From: an uncultured Anaerolineae bacterium
GTDB taxonomy: Bacteria > Chloroflexota > Anaerolineae > Aggregatilineales > Phototrophicaceae
Direction of reading: 5' to 3'
Length of the DNA: 64,000 bases
NCBI GenBank assembly: GCA_938022205.1
Contig: CALIEB010000001.1
Span: 248,001 to 312,000, forward strand
Below the pieces are notes generated by a model. The model ran no database searches. It saw nothing but the letters and a program-made list of their open reading frames with translations, and was not told the DNA's origin. The translations under genes and the position numbers were made by a program. Numbering within the stretch: the first letter of the stretch is position 1; every line of letters begins with the position of its first letter. Shown in pieces: positions 47,120-54,592 of the stretch.

Positions 47120-48310
47120 ATGCTAACTGTCGCCCTTGTCGACTTCTTGCAAACACAGGCGGCGCGCGACTGCCTCGATGACCTGCGCGCGCAGCCGCTG
47201 AAAGAGACGGACGTGCTGCCAACGTTAGCGCGCCTGCGCAAGCATTTCGCCGCTGACGAAGCGGGCGCGCTCCTAGAGACCGCGCGCTTGCGCCAGAAAG
47301 CCGCCGCCAAGTTCGGCGCGCACGCCCACGCCCTGCTCTACACCGCTGACGCGCTCGAACAAGCCAGCCACCCCGCCGCTCGCCGCTTTCGCGCCGCACA
47401 GCTACCACAAGGCACGCGGCGCGTGCTAGACGTGTGCTGCGGTATCGGCGCGGACAGCCTCGCCTACGCACAGGCGGGCTATGACGTGCTAGGGCTAGAC
47501 AACGACCCGGTGCGCGTGGCAATCGCCCAACACAACGCCGCCGCGCTCGGGCTGAACAACGCTCGCTTTGCCGTCGTGGACGTGACGCAGGGGGTGCCTG
47601 ATGACTATGACGCGCTGTTTTTCGACCCCGCCCGCCGCGACGATGACGGGCGGCGGCTGTTCGACGTGGCACAGTATCAGCCGCCGCTGGCATATCTGCA
47701 CAGCTGGCACGCGCCTTACAAGCACGCCAAGCTCGCGCCCAGCGTCGAGCTAGCGCAAGTGGCAGCGTATAGCGGCGAAGTGCTGTTCTTGTCCTACGGC
47801 GGCGAGCTAAAAGAGGCGGTGCTGATGCTTGGCGGCGGCGCGCAAGCGGGCGCGCGCACAGCGGTGCGCCTGACCGACGACGGCGCACACGTTTGGCGGT
47901 GTGCTGACCCCGCCGCCGCGCTGGCACAAACGGCAACGCTCGCCGCGCCGCGCGGCTGGCTGTGTGAGCCAGACCCTGCTATTTTGCGAGCGGGCTTGGT
48001 GCGACCGCTGGCAGAAGCGTTGGGCGGCGCGCTGTTGGACGAGAGCATCGCCTACTTTTGCACGCCGCACGCGCCCGACAGCGTTTGGGTGCGCGCTTGG
48101 CAAATCCTTGACGTGCTAGCCTTTAACGTGAAGGGACTACGCGCCTATTTGCGGGGGCATAACGTGGGGCGCGTCACCGTCAAAAAGCGCGGCAGCCCGC
48201 TCACGCCCGAAACGCTCATCCCCCAGCTAAAGCTCAAGGGCGACGAGACGCGCACGCTGGTGCTAACGCGCCACGCACAGCAGCCCATCGTGCTGGTTTG
48301 CACGCCATAG
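47120..48310 (+). CDS. Class I SAM-dependent methyltransferase with THUMP-like C-terminus
   Basis: 396 residues. An N-terminal helical part (1-90) precedes a Rossmann methyltransferase core with RVLDVCCGIGADSLAYA (motif I), VLGLDNDPVRVAIAQHNA and DALFFDPARRDDDGRR. The DPARR motif and the C-terminal region (about 305-395: FNVKGLRAYLRGHNVGRVTV) match the THUMP-like family, whose members are thought to act on RNA. It follows the preceding gene by three bases. The target nucleotide is unknown. Confidence 0.85.
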   Translation: MLTVALVDFLQTQAARDCLDDLRAQPLKETDVLPTLARLRKHFAADEAGALLETARLRQKAAAKFGAHAHALLYTADALEQASHPAARRFRAAQLPQGTRRVLDVCCGIGADSLAYAQAGYDVLGLDNDPVRVAIAQHNAAALGLNNARFAVVDVTQGVPDDYDALFFDPARRDDDGRRLFDVAQYQPPLAYLHSWHAPYKHAKLAPSVELAQVAAYSGEVLFLSYGGELKEAVLMLGGGAQAGARTAVRLTDDGAHVWRCADPAAALAQTATLAAPRGWLCEPDPAILRAGLVRPLAEALGGALLDESIAYFCTPHAPDSVWVRAWQILDVLAFNVKGLRAYLRGHNVGRVTVKKRGSPLTPETLIPQLKLKGDETRTLVLTRHAQQPIVLVCTP

Positions 48311-48359
48311 CCCGACCAAACGCGACTCTTCAGACATGCATCCCTCACGCACTCCTTAG

Positions 48360-48388
48360 TTGACAGCGTGTGCAAAACATTATATGCT
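48360..48388 (+). promoter_or_regulatory. Promoter TTGACA-17-TATGCT for P450 gene 2
   Basis: A perfect TTGACA (48360-48365), a 17-base spacer and TATGCT (48383-48388, four of six matches). It ends 33 bases before the ATG at 48422. Confidence 0.6.
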
Positions 48389-48421
48389 CATATTGTTCAC
48401 TATTTCACAAAAGAGGCTCTT

Positions 48422-49783
48422 ATGGCAGCGAACACCAAACGCCAACCCGTCCGCATCCCTGGACGGCTAATTGTCGGCAGTGCGCCCGAATTTAACCACG
48501 ACACGCTAGCGTTTATGCTCAACGCACGCCAATGGGGCGACATGGCGGTCATGTACTACAGCGTCTTCCCGCTGTATATTGCCAACCACCCCGACGTGGT
48601 GCATGACATTTTGGTCACACACAACAGCGCGTTTTACAAGTCTACGCAGACCAAAATCGCGCTCAAGCCGATTGTCGGCAACGGGCTGTTCACCAATGAC
48701 GGCGATGACTGGCGACAGCAGCGGCGGCTGGCACAGCCCTCGTTCCACACCAAGCGCATTAGTGCTTACGCCGACACGATGGTACGCTACGCCGACGAGC
48801 TTTGCCGCCGCCTCACCCCCGACCAGCCGGTCGACATCGAGCGCGAGATGGCGCACTTGACCATGCAGATTGTCGCCAAGACGCTGTTCAACTACGACGG
48901 CGGCGCGAACGACCAGCTAAGTGAGGCGGTGCGCACCGTGCTGCGCAACGTTGACATACGCTTCGCAAGGCTAGCCCAGCTGCCGCAGTGGCTGCCCACG
49001 CCGAAGAACCGCGAGTTTCGCCAAGCCATTGCCTACCTCGACCAATTTATCCAACAGATGATTGAGGAACGCCGCCGCAGCCAAGAGGACAACGGCGACC
49101 TGCTGTCGATGCTCATCATGGCGCACGACGACGAGACCAACATGCGCATGAGCGACCAGCAGCTGCGCGACGAGGCGATAACGATTTACGGCGCGGGACA
49201 CGAAACGACCAGCGGCGCGCTCACGTGGGCGTGGTACTTGCTCTCGCAGCACCCGCACGTTGCCGCCAAGCTGCACGAGGAGCTTGACCGCGTGCTGGGC
49301 GACCGCCTGCCAACCTATGCCGACCTGCCCAACCTGCCTTACACCGAGATGGTCATCAAAGAGACGATGCGCATCTATCCGCCTGCTTGGGCGACCAGCC
49401 GCCAGACAATTGAGGATGTCACCGTAGGCGGCTATGCGCTGAAGAAAAACAGCGTTGTGATGCTCAACATTTACGGCATGCACCGTGATGCGCGCTGGTT
49501 TCCCAATCCGGACGTGTTCGACCCCGAACGCTTTAGCCCAGAAAACGAGCCGCATATCAACAAGCGCGCTTATATCCCGTTCGGCGCGGGACCACGCATT
49601 TGCATCGGCAACAGCTTCGCCATGATGGAGGCGCGCTTGCTGCTAGCAACGCTGGCGCGCGCTTGGCACTTTGAGCTTGCGCCCGACCAAGTCGTTGCCC
49701 CTGTGCGCCAGTTCACGCTGCGCCCGCGCTACGGCATGCGCATGGTCGCACGCGCACGGGTGCGCACGCCTGAAACCGTCTAA
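48422..49783 (+). CDS. Cytochrome P450 (second of two)
   Basis: A 453-residue P450 with the I-helix GAGHETTSGALTWAW, ExxR in KETMRIYPPAWATSR, DPERFSPENEP and the haem loop FGAGPRICIGNSF. The ATG at 48422 has AGAGG upstream; an ATG at 48368 lies inside the promoter. It is paralogous to the first P450 about 9 kb away, and both have unusually well-kept N-terminal halves. Its stop overlaps the recF stop on the other strand (CTAA, 49780-49783). Redox partners and substrates are not visible locally. Confidence 0.95.
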   Translation: MAANTKRQPVRIPGRLIVGSAPEFNHDTLAFMLNARQWGDMAVMYYSVFPLYIANHPDVVHDILVTHNSAFYKSTQTKIALKPIVGNGLFTNDGDDWRQQRRLAQPSFHTKRISAYADTMVRYADELCRRLTPDQPVDIEREMAHLTMQIVAKTLFNYDGGANDQLSEAVRTVLRNVDIRFARLAQLPQWLPTPKNREFRQAIAYLDQFIQQMIEERRRSQEDNGDLLSMLIMAHDDETNMRMSDQQLRDEAITIYGAGHETTSGALTWAWYLLSQHPHVAAKLHEELDRVLGDRLPTYADLPNLPYTEMVIKETMRIYPPAWATSRQTIEDVTVGGYALKKNSVVMLNIYGMHRDARWFPNPDVFDPERFSPENEPHINKRAYIPFGAGPRICIGNSFAMMEARLLLATLARAWHFELAPDQVVAPVRQFTLRPRYGMRMVARARVRTPETV

Positions 49784-50979
49784 CGCTCGAGCATGCCGTC
49801 TGACACGTGCCAGACGGCGGCGCGTGACAAAAACGCTTGCGGGAAAATGTCCAGCTCGGCGGTGGTGATGAGCGTTTGCGCGTCCAGCGTCAGATGCTCT
49901 AGCAAAAACGCCCGCCGCCGCTGGTCTAGCTCAGCAATCACTTCGTCTAACAGCAGCAGCGGTGGCTCGCCGAGATGCGCTCGCATCCACGCCAGTTCCG
50001 CCAGCTTCAGCGCAAGCACGGTCGTGCGTGCCTGCCCGCGACTGCCGTAGAGCGTCGCGTCGCGCCCATTGAGCAACAGGCGCACGTCGTCACGATGAGG
50101 ACCGGAGAGCGTCGCGCCGCGCGCGATGCTCTCGCGCTGCTCACGCTCAAGGCGCGCCAGATACTGCGGCGCAATCTCCGCAGCACTTAGCTGGCGGTGC
50201 AAATCCAGTCCCAAGACGTTAAACGCTTGCTGTCCGCTGCCTTGTGCGGTGGGGGCAAAGCTGGGTTGATACTGAATGGTCAGCCACTCGTCCTTGCCCG
50301 TAAGCGCGCTGTGATGCTCTTGCGCTGCCAGCTCCAGCTCGCGTAGCAGTCGCTGCCGCCCGGCGATGATGACCGCGCCCGCCTCCGCACACTGCGCATC
50401 CCAATAGGCAAGCTCGGCGGGCTTAGCGCGGCGTTGGGCAATGCTGCGCAAAAGCGCGTTGCGCTGCCGCAGCACCTTCTCGAACGTCTCTAACGCCTGC
50501 CAATAGTCCGCGTCCACCTGCGACAGCGTGTCATCCATAAAGCGGCGGCGGTCAGCGGGCGCACCTTCGACAAGGCGCAGGTCTTGCGGCAAGAACAGCA
50601 CCACCGCCAGCAAGCCCACTACGTCGCGCCGCCGCTTCTTCACGTCGTTGAGCTTAATGACCTTGCGCAGCTTGACCGTCCCGCCCTGCGTCTCCAATGC
50701 CAGCGTAATGTCCAGACGCTGGCGCGTGCCCTTGCCGTTGCTGATTTCCGCGCTGACGCGGGCGAACGGCAGCGGGTCGTCGGCCATGCGCCAATGAATG
50801 AGCTGGCGGTCGCTAGTCGTATAGGGTGAGCGCGTCGTGGCGGCGTAGTAAAGTGCCTCCAGAAGGCTCGTTTTGCCTTGCGCGTTCGCGCCGTGCAGCA
50901 GGAGCGGCTGTGTGGGCAGCGTCACGTCCAGCCGCGCGTAGTTGCGAAAGTTACTCAAGGAGAGGTGATGGACGCGCAT
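49780..50979 (-). CDS. recF: DNA replication and repair protein RecF
   Basis: A 399-residue SMC-like ATPase that helps load RecA at gaps with RecO and RecR. It has LSLSNFRNYARLDV, Walker A GANAQGKTSLLEALYYA, FMDDTLSQVDADYW, the signature TLSGPHRDDVRLLLNG with YGSRGQARTTVLALKLAE, and Walker B LLLLDEVIAELDQRRR. It is not next to dnaA-dnaN-gyrB but at the end of an operon of three unstudied genes, with six bases between it and the previous stop. Confidence 0.96.
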   Translation of the reverse strand: MRVHHLSLSNFRNYARLDVTLPTQPLLLHGANAQGKTSLLEALYYAATTRSPYTTSDRQLIHWRMADDPLPFARVSAEISNGKGTRQRLDITLALETQGGTVKLRKVIKLNDVKKRRRDVVGLLAVVLFLPQDLRLVEGAPADRRRFMDDTLSQVDADYWQALETFEKVLRQRNALLRSIAQRRAKPAELAYWDAQCAEAGAVIIAGRQRLLRELELAAQEHHSALTGKDEWLTIQYQPSFAPTAQGSGQQAFNVLGLDLHRQLSAAEIAPQYLARLEREQRESIARGATLSGPHRDDVRLLLNGRDATLYGSRGQARTTVLALKLAELAWMRAHLGEPPLLLLDEVIAELDQRRRAFLLEHLTLDAQTLITTAELDIFPQAFLSRAAVWHVSDGMLER

Positions 50980-50985
50980 TGACGG

Positions 50986-51789
50986 TTAGGCATCCACAAA
51001 CAACGGCACGTTCAACACCCACGCCTGATAGAGGGCGCGAAAAAATTGCTTTAGCTCACGAATGGTCTTGTCGTCATCCGCTTGGATGGTGTGCAAAAAG
51101 GGAAAGCGTTCCAGCGCGTCGGGCGGTGCGGGCGCAATGTGCATAATGTCGTGCGCGTCGAGAAAATCGCGCGGAATGGCGTGGAAGAACAACAGCAAAA
51201 TGCCCGCGTGATTAGGTTGGATGTCGTCCTGCAGGCTAAACATCATCTCAAACACTTGGTCGGCGGTGATGTCGAACTCGCCGAGCTTGCGCGAAGCCGC
51301 CACGCGGTCTTGGAAATAGTTCTCGCTTTGCTGGCGCAGCTGGGTGATGGCATGTCCGTCGTACATAAACTCTTCAACGCCTTGCTTGAGCAGCAGCCAC
51401 AACAGCGCGTCGCCGGGCGTAGGCAGCTGGTTGAGCAGCCACGCCTCCGCCGCGCCGCTAAGCGGATACTGGATAAAGTTGGCGCAACCATACGCCTGCC
51501 CGAGCAAGTTTGCTGGACAGCCGGCGCACGCGCTGGCGTAAGCGTCTAGCTCCGCCACACGGTCTAGCACGTCCTGTACCACGTGCAACTCGGTGGCTTC
51601 TTCGCCTTGCGGCGTGGTGCGCGTGAACTCAAAGCCCATTTCGCTGGGCGGGCGGTCGTCGCCATTGGCGCGAAAGGTGCGAATAATGACCTCCGCGCGC
51701 TCGCGTTCTTTGAGCAGCGCAATCATGTGCGCGTCGTCCATGTGGCGGCGCGGCAAACACGCATAGCGAATAGCGTAATCAATCGCCAT
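50986..51789 (-). CDS. Conserved-type hypothetical protein with CxxCP motif, recF operon
   Basis: 267 residues, not recognised. The protein is soluble and mostly helical. The notable element is a four-cysteine segment at about residues 87-103 (SACAGCPANLLGQAYGCANF), which could bind a metal or an Fe-S cluster. The rest has no motif I know. It starts 13 bases after the preceding gene and ends six bases before recF, so it is firmly within the operon. Confidence 0.75.
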   Translation of the reverse strand: MAIDYAIRYACLPRRHMDDAHMIALLKERERAEVIIRTFRANGDDRPPSEMGFEFTRTTPQGEEATELHVVQDVLDRVAELDAYASACAGCPANLLGQAYGCANFIQYPLSGAAEAWLLNQLPTPGDALLWLLLKQGVEEFMYDGHAITQLRQQSENYFQDRVAASRKLGEFDITADQVFEMMFSLQDDIQPNHAGILLLFFHAIPRDFLDAHDIMHIAPAPPDALERFPFLHTIQADDDKTIRELKQFFRALYQAWVLNVPLFVDA

Positions 51790-51802
51790 AGCAGCTCCTT
51801 TG

Positions 51803-52192
51803 CTAGATAGCGGGCGCGAGTGCTGCGCTGACCATAATCACCAACGACACGACAATGACCAGCCCGACATAGCCGCCCACCGCCAGCCGAAACAGCTGCT
51901 GATTGCGCTTGGCGGCACTGCTGTGGGTGAGTTTGGCAAGCGCGTCTTTTGCAGGCGCATAGTCAGGCTTAATTTCCAGCACACGTTTAAGCCACATCTC
52001 GCGGTCTTCGGGCGTGGCGGCGAGCTTCGCCAGCCACATCATGGCGCGGATGTTGCGTTTGTCTTGCTCCAAAATTTGCGCGAACATAAAGCGCGCGCCC
52101 TTCTTATTGCCGCTTTTTGCCTGCTCTACCGCCATGCTGAAGAGTTCTTCGCGGTTAGGCGTGTTGTCGCCTGACGGACGTTTGACAGCCAT
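51803..52192 (-). CDS. Small TPR-like protein with C-terminal membrane anchor, recF operon
   Basis: 129 residues. Residues 15-90 contain two TPR-like units (FSMAVEQAKSGNKKGARFMF and MMWLAKLAATPEDREMWLKR). A basic segment leads into one membrane helix at about 103-127 (AVGGYVGLVIVVSLVIMVSA). It probably sits on the inner face of the membrane with the TPRs in the cytoplasm. Unknown role. Confidence 0.8.
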   Translation of the reverse strand: MAVKRPSGDNTPNREELFSMAVEQAKSGNKKGARFMFAQILEQDKRNIRAMMWLAKLAATPEDREMWLKRVLEIKPDYAPAKDALAKLTHSSAAKRNQQLFRLAVGGYVGLVIVVSLVIMVSAALAPAI

Positions 52193-52214
52193 TGCCTTTG
52201 CTCCTCGTTGTCGC

Positions 52215-53312
52215 CTATTTTACCCTTACATCATACCACGCATCGAGCTGCAGGTGTTCGGCTAAGCACAAGCCAACCGCCTGCCACGCCGACGCATAGT
52301 TCGCGCGCCGCAGCGCATAGACCGCGCTTTCCTGCGGGCGCACTTGGTCATTGGGCAGCAGCGCATCATCTTGTGGCACGCTGTCATCTTGGTTGACGAT
52401 GTGATGAAATTTGCCGCCGCCCAAGTGGAAGTTGAGTTCGGCGTGTTCACACAGCATCAGGCCGCGCCGCTTTTTGACGACCTCGCTGACGTAAAGCGAC
52501 TGCGCTTGTCGCACGTCGAACGTCCAGCGCAAGCGGCTGCCACTATAGCCTGCCATTTGCGCGGGCTGTGTGGTGAAGACGATGCGGTTGACCTCGTTGG
52601 CATGCCGGTAAAGCTGGAAAATCGCCGACCCTATCAAGCCCGCCGCCACGACCAAGCCTAAATAGGGCAAAAGCTGGGGATTAGGCAGCAGCGTGCCGCC
52701 TTTGGGCAGCGCAATCGGGCTGATGAGCGTGAGCCAGCTCACGGCCAAGTAGACCATCGCCCAGAAGGCATTGCTCAGGGCATGACGCAAGCGCAACCTG
52801 CGCCAACGCGGCAAGCGCGTCAACACCAGCGCGCCGTCCTCTTGGTCGAGCCGCCACATGCCCACCGTCAGCGGCAGGGCCGGCAAAGGGCGCGGCGGGG
52901 TCGGAGGTGCCAGCGGCTCGGGCGGCACCAGCGTGAACGGCACGCCCAACAGCCCCGCCAACGCTTCGCCTGCTTCGCTGGCATCTTGGCGGAAAACATC
53001 TTGGTCAGGGTCATACCAGCTCGCCAGCGCACACCAGCGGCTGCCGCGCGCCTCGCTGAGGGGTGGCGCAAGCACGAACCCCAAGTGCCATGATTCGTCC
53101 TCGCGCTGCCAGCCTAACACCACTTGTTGTACGTGTGACGCTGAGAGCGCGCCATCAAGGGGCAGCCGCTGCGCCGCTGCGAAGCGGGGGCTATAGCGCA
53201 CGCCCGTTTCGTCGACGGTCAGGCTAGGCGCGTCGCTGCCGATGGTTTCCAGCTGCCATGCGCCGCTGTTAAAAGAAATGCGCGTCTTTGCCGTCGCTTG
53301 TATGCTCATCAT
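52215..53312 (-). CDS. Membrane protein with two helices, first gene of recF operon
   Basis: 365 residues, not recognised. A soluble N-terminal part (1-130) with beta character is followed by a Pro-rich linker (PPEPLAPPTPPRPLPALP, about 129-146). Two membrane helices lie at about 181-200 and 212-235, then a cytoplasmic C-terminal part. It is the first gene after a candidate promoter (TGCTAACAT at 53342-53334) and may start at either of two adjacent Met codons. Confidence 0.75.
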   Translation of the reverse strand: MMSIQATAKTRISFNSGAWQLETIGSDAPSLTVDETGVRYSPRFAAAQRLPLDGALSASHVQQVVLGWQREDESWHLGFVLAPPLSEARGSRWCALASWYDPDQDVFRQDASEAGEALAGLLGVPFTLVPPEPLAPPTPPRPLPALPLTVGMWRLDQEDGALVLTRLPRWRRLRLRHALSNAFWAMVYLAVSWLTLISPIALPKGGTLLPNPQLLPYLGLVVAAGLIGSAIFQLYRHANEVNRIVFTTQPAQMAGYSGSRLRWTFDVRQAQSLYVSEVVKKRRGLMLCEHAELNFHLGGGKFHHIVNQDDSVPQDDALLPNDQVRPQESAVYALRRANYASAWQAVGLCLAEHLQLDAWYDVRVK

Positions 53313-53333
53313 TGCGCGGTTTATTCCTAAGAT

Positions 53334-53342
53334 ATGTTAGCA
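53334..53342 (-). promoter_or_regulatory. Extended -10 promoter TGCTAACAT for the recF operon
   Basis: TGCTAACAT on the minus strand, 22 bases upstream of the first gene of the four-gene recF operon. It fits the shared pattern but is the weakest -10 hexamer of the set. Confidence 0.4.
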
Positions 53343-53481
53343 ACTCGGCGGCTAATTATCGCAAAAAATGCCGTCTCTGAACAGATGCGGCATTGGTCTA
53401 TGTTGGACATACGAAATGCCCTATAATGCCCGTAGCATTAGGCTTGACGTTCTATCTACTTAGCATGAGGCAAAGAAAGCA

Positions 53482-54393
53482 ATGACAGCAAGCAACGGAA
53501 ACCACAACGGCGGCACGACCGGCACCGAAAACCTCAAGCGTGGGCTGGCACAAATGCTCAAAGGCGGGGTGATTATGGACGTGGTCACGCCCGAACAAGC
53601 AAAAATCGCCGAAGACGCGGGCGCGTGCGCGGTGATGGCACTAGAGCGCGTGCCGGCGGACATTCGCGCGCAAGGCGGCGTGGCGCGCATGAGCGACCCC
53701 GACATGATTGAAAGCATCATCAACGCCGTATCCATTCCCGTCATGGCGAAGGCGCGCATCGGGCATTTCGTCGAGGCACAAATCCTGCAAGCTCTCGGCG
53801 TGGATTACATTGACGAGAGCGAGGTGCTGACCCCTGCCGACGACCAGCACCACATCGACAAGCACGGCTTTACCGTGCCTTTTGTTTGCGGAGCGCGCAA
53901 TCTCGGCGAGGCACTGCGCCGCATCAACGAGGGCGCGGCGATGATTCGCACAAAGGGCGAAGCCGGCACGGGTGATGTCGTCGAGGCGGTGCGCCACGCC
54001 CGCGCCATGTTGGGCGAAATTCGCCGCCTGACTAGCATGAGCAAGGACGAACTCTACACCTATGCCAAAGACATCCAAGCCCCGTATCACTTGGTCGTTG
54101 AAACCGCCGAGCTTGGGCGGCTGCCTGTGGTGAACTTTGCCGCCGGTGGCGTGGCAACCCCCGCCGATGCCGCGCTGATGATGCAGCTAGGCGTGGACGG
54201 CGTGTTCGTCGGCAGCGGCATCTTCAAGAGCGGCAACCCCGCCAAGCGCGCCAAAGCGATTGTCGAAGCCGTCACACACTACGACAACCCCGACGTGCTG
54301 GCGCGGGTTTCGCGTGGCTTGGGCGAGGCAATGGTCGGCATTAACGTCAGCACCATGCCCGAACGCGACAAAATCGCCCATCGCGGCTGGTAG
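53482..54393 (+). CDS. pdxS: Pyridoxal 5'-phosphate synthase subunit PdxS
   Basis: A 303-residue (beta-alpha)8 synthase subunit that makes PLP from ribose 5-phosphate, glyceraldehyde 3-phosphate and ammonia. Signatures: [32 protein letters not shown], the catalytic Lys in [13 protein letters not shown], and [19 protein letters not shown] with the second Lys region [11 protein letters not shown]. The glutaminase partner pdxT is normally adjacent but is absent here, where a terminator follows directly. TATAAT at 53422-53427 is a likely -10. Confidence 0.97.
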   Translation: MTASNGNHNGGTTGTENLKRGLAQMLKGGVIMDVVTPEQAKIAEDAGACAVMALERVPADIRAQGGVARMSDPDMIESIINAVSIPVMAKARIGHFVEAQILQALGVDYIDESEVLTPADDQHHIDKHGFTVPFVCGARNLGEALRRINEGAAMIRTKGEAGTGDVVEAVRHARAMLGEIRRLTSMSKDELYTYAKDIQAPYHLVVETAELGRLPVVNFAAGGVATPADAALMMQLGVDGVFVGSGIFKSGNPAKRAKAIVEAVTHYDNPDVLARVSRGLGEAMVGINVSTMPERDKIAHRGW

Positions 54394-54434
54394 TCCTCCT
54401 CACACACAAGACCACATCACACCGTTAACAAAAG

Positions 54435-54463
54435 GCGCGCCTGGCAGACCCGGCGCGCTTTTT
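54435..54463 (+). terminator. Rho-independent terminator after pdxS
   Basis: GCGCGCC (54435-54441) pairs with GGCGCGC (54452-54458) around a ten-base loop, followed by TTTTT. Confidence 0.85.
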
Positions 54464-54549
54464 GTGCGTGAGCAAGCCGCGCCACACAACTGCCGTTGTA
54501 CGTGCGAAAAAGCGCGCACTGTACTGCGTTTCGCGTCGCCGCGTAGAGC

Positions 54550-54558
54550 TGCTATAAT
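54550..54558 (+). promoter_or_regulatory. Extended -10 promoter TGCTATAAT for the glycoside hydrolase gene
   Basis: A perfect TGCTATAAT 34 bases upstream of the ATG at 54593, with only a poor -35. Confidence 0.65.
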
Positions 54559-54592
54559 TAAGCGCGGAACGACCTAAAGAGAGGTGTGTCTG

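Noticed and set aside
47028..47936. 302-residue minus-strand frame
   Set aside because: Its translation is extremely Arg/Ala-rich, typical of the antisense of a high-GC gene, and lies under the THUMP-like methyltransferase.
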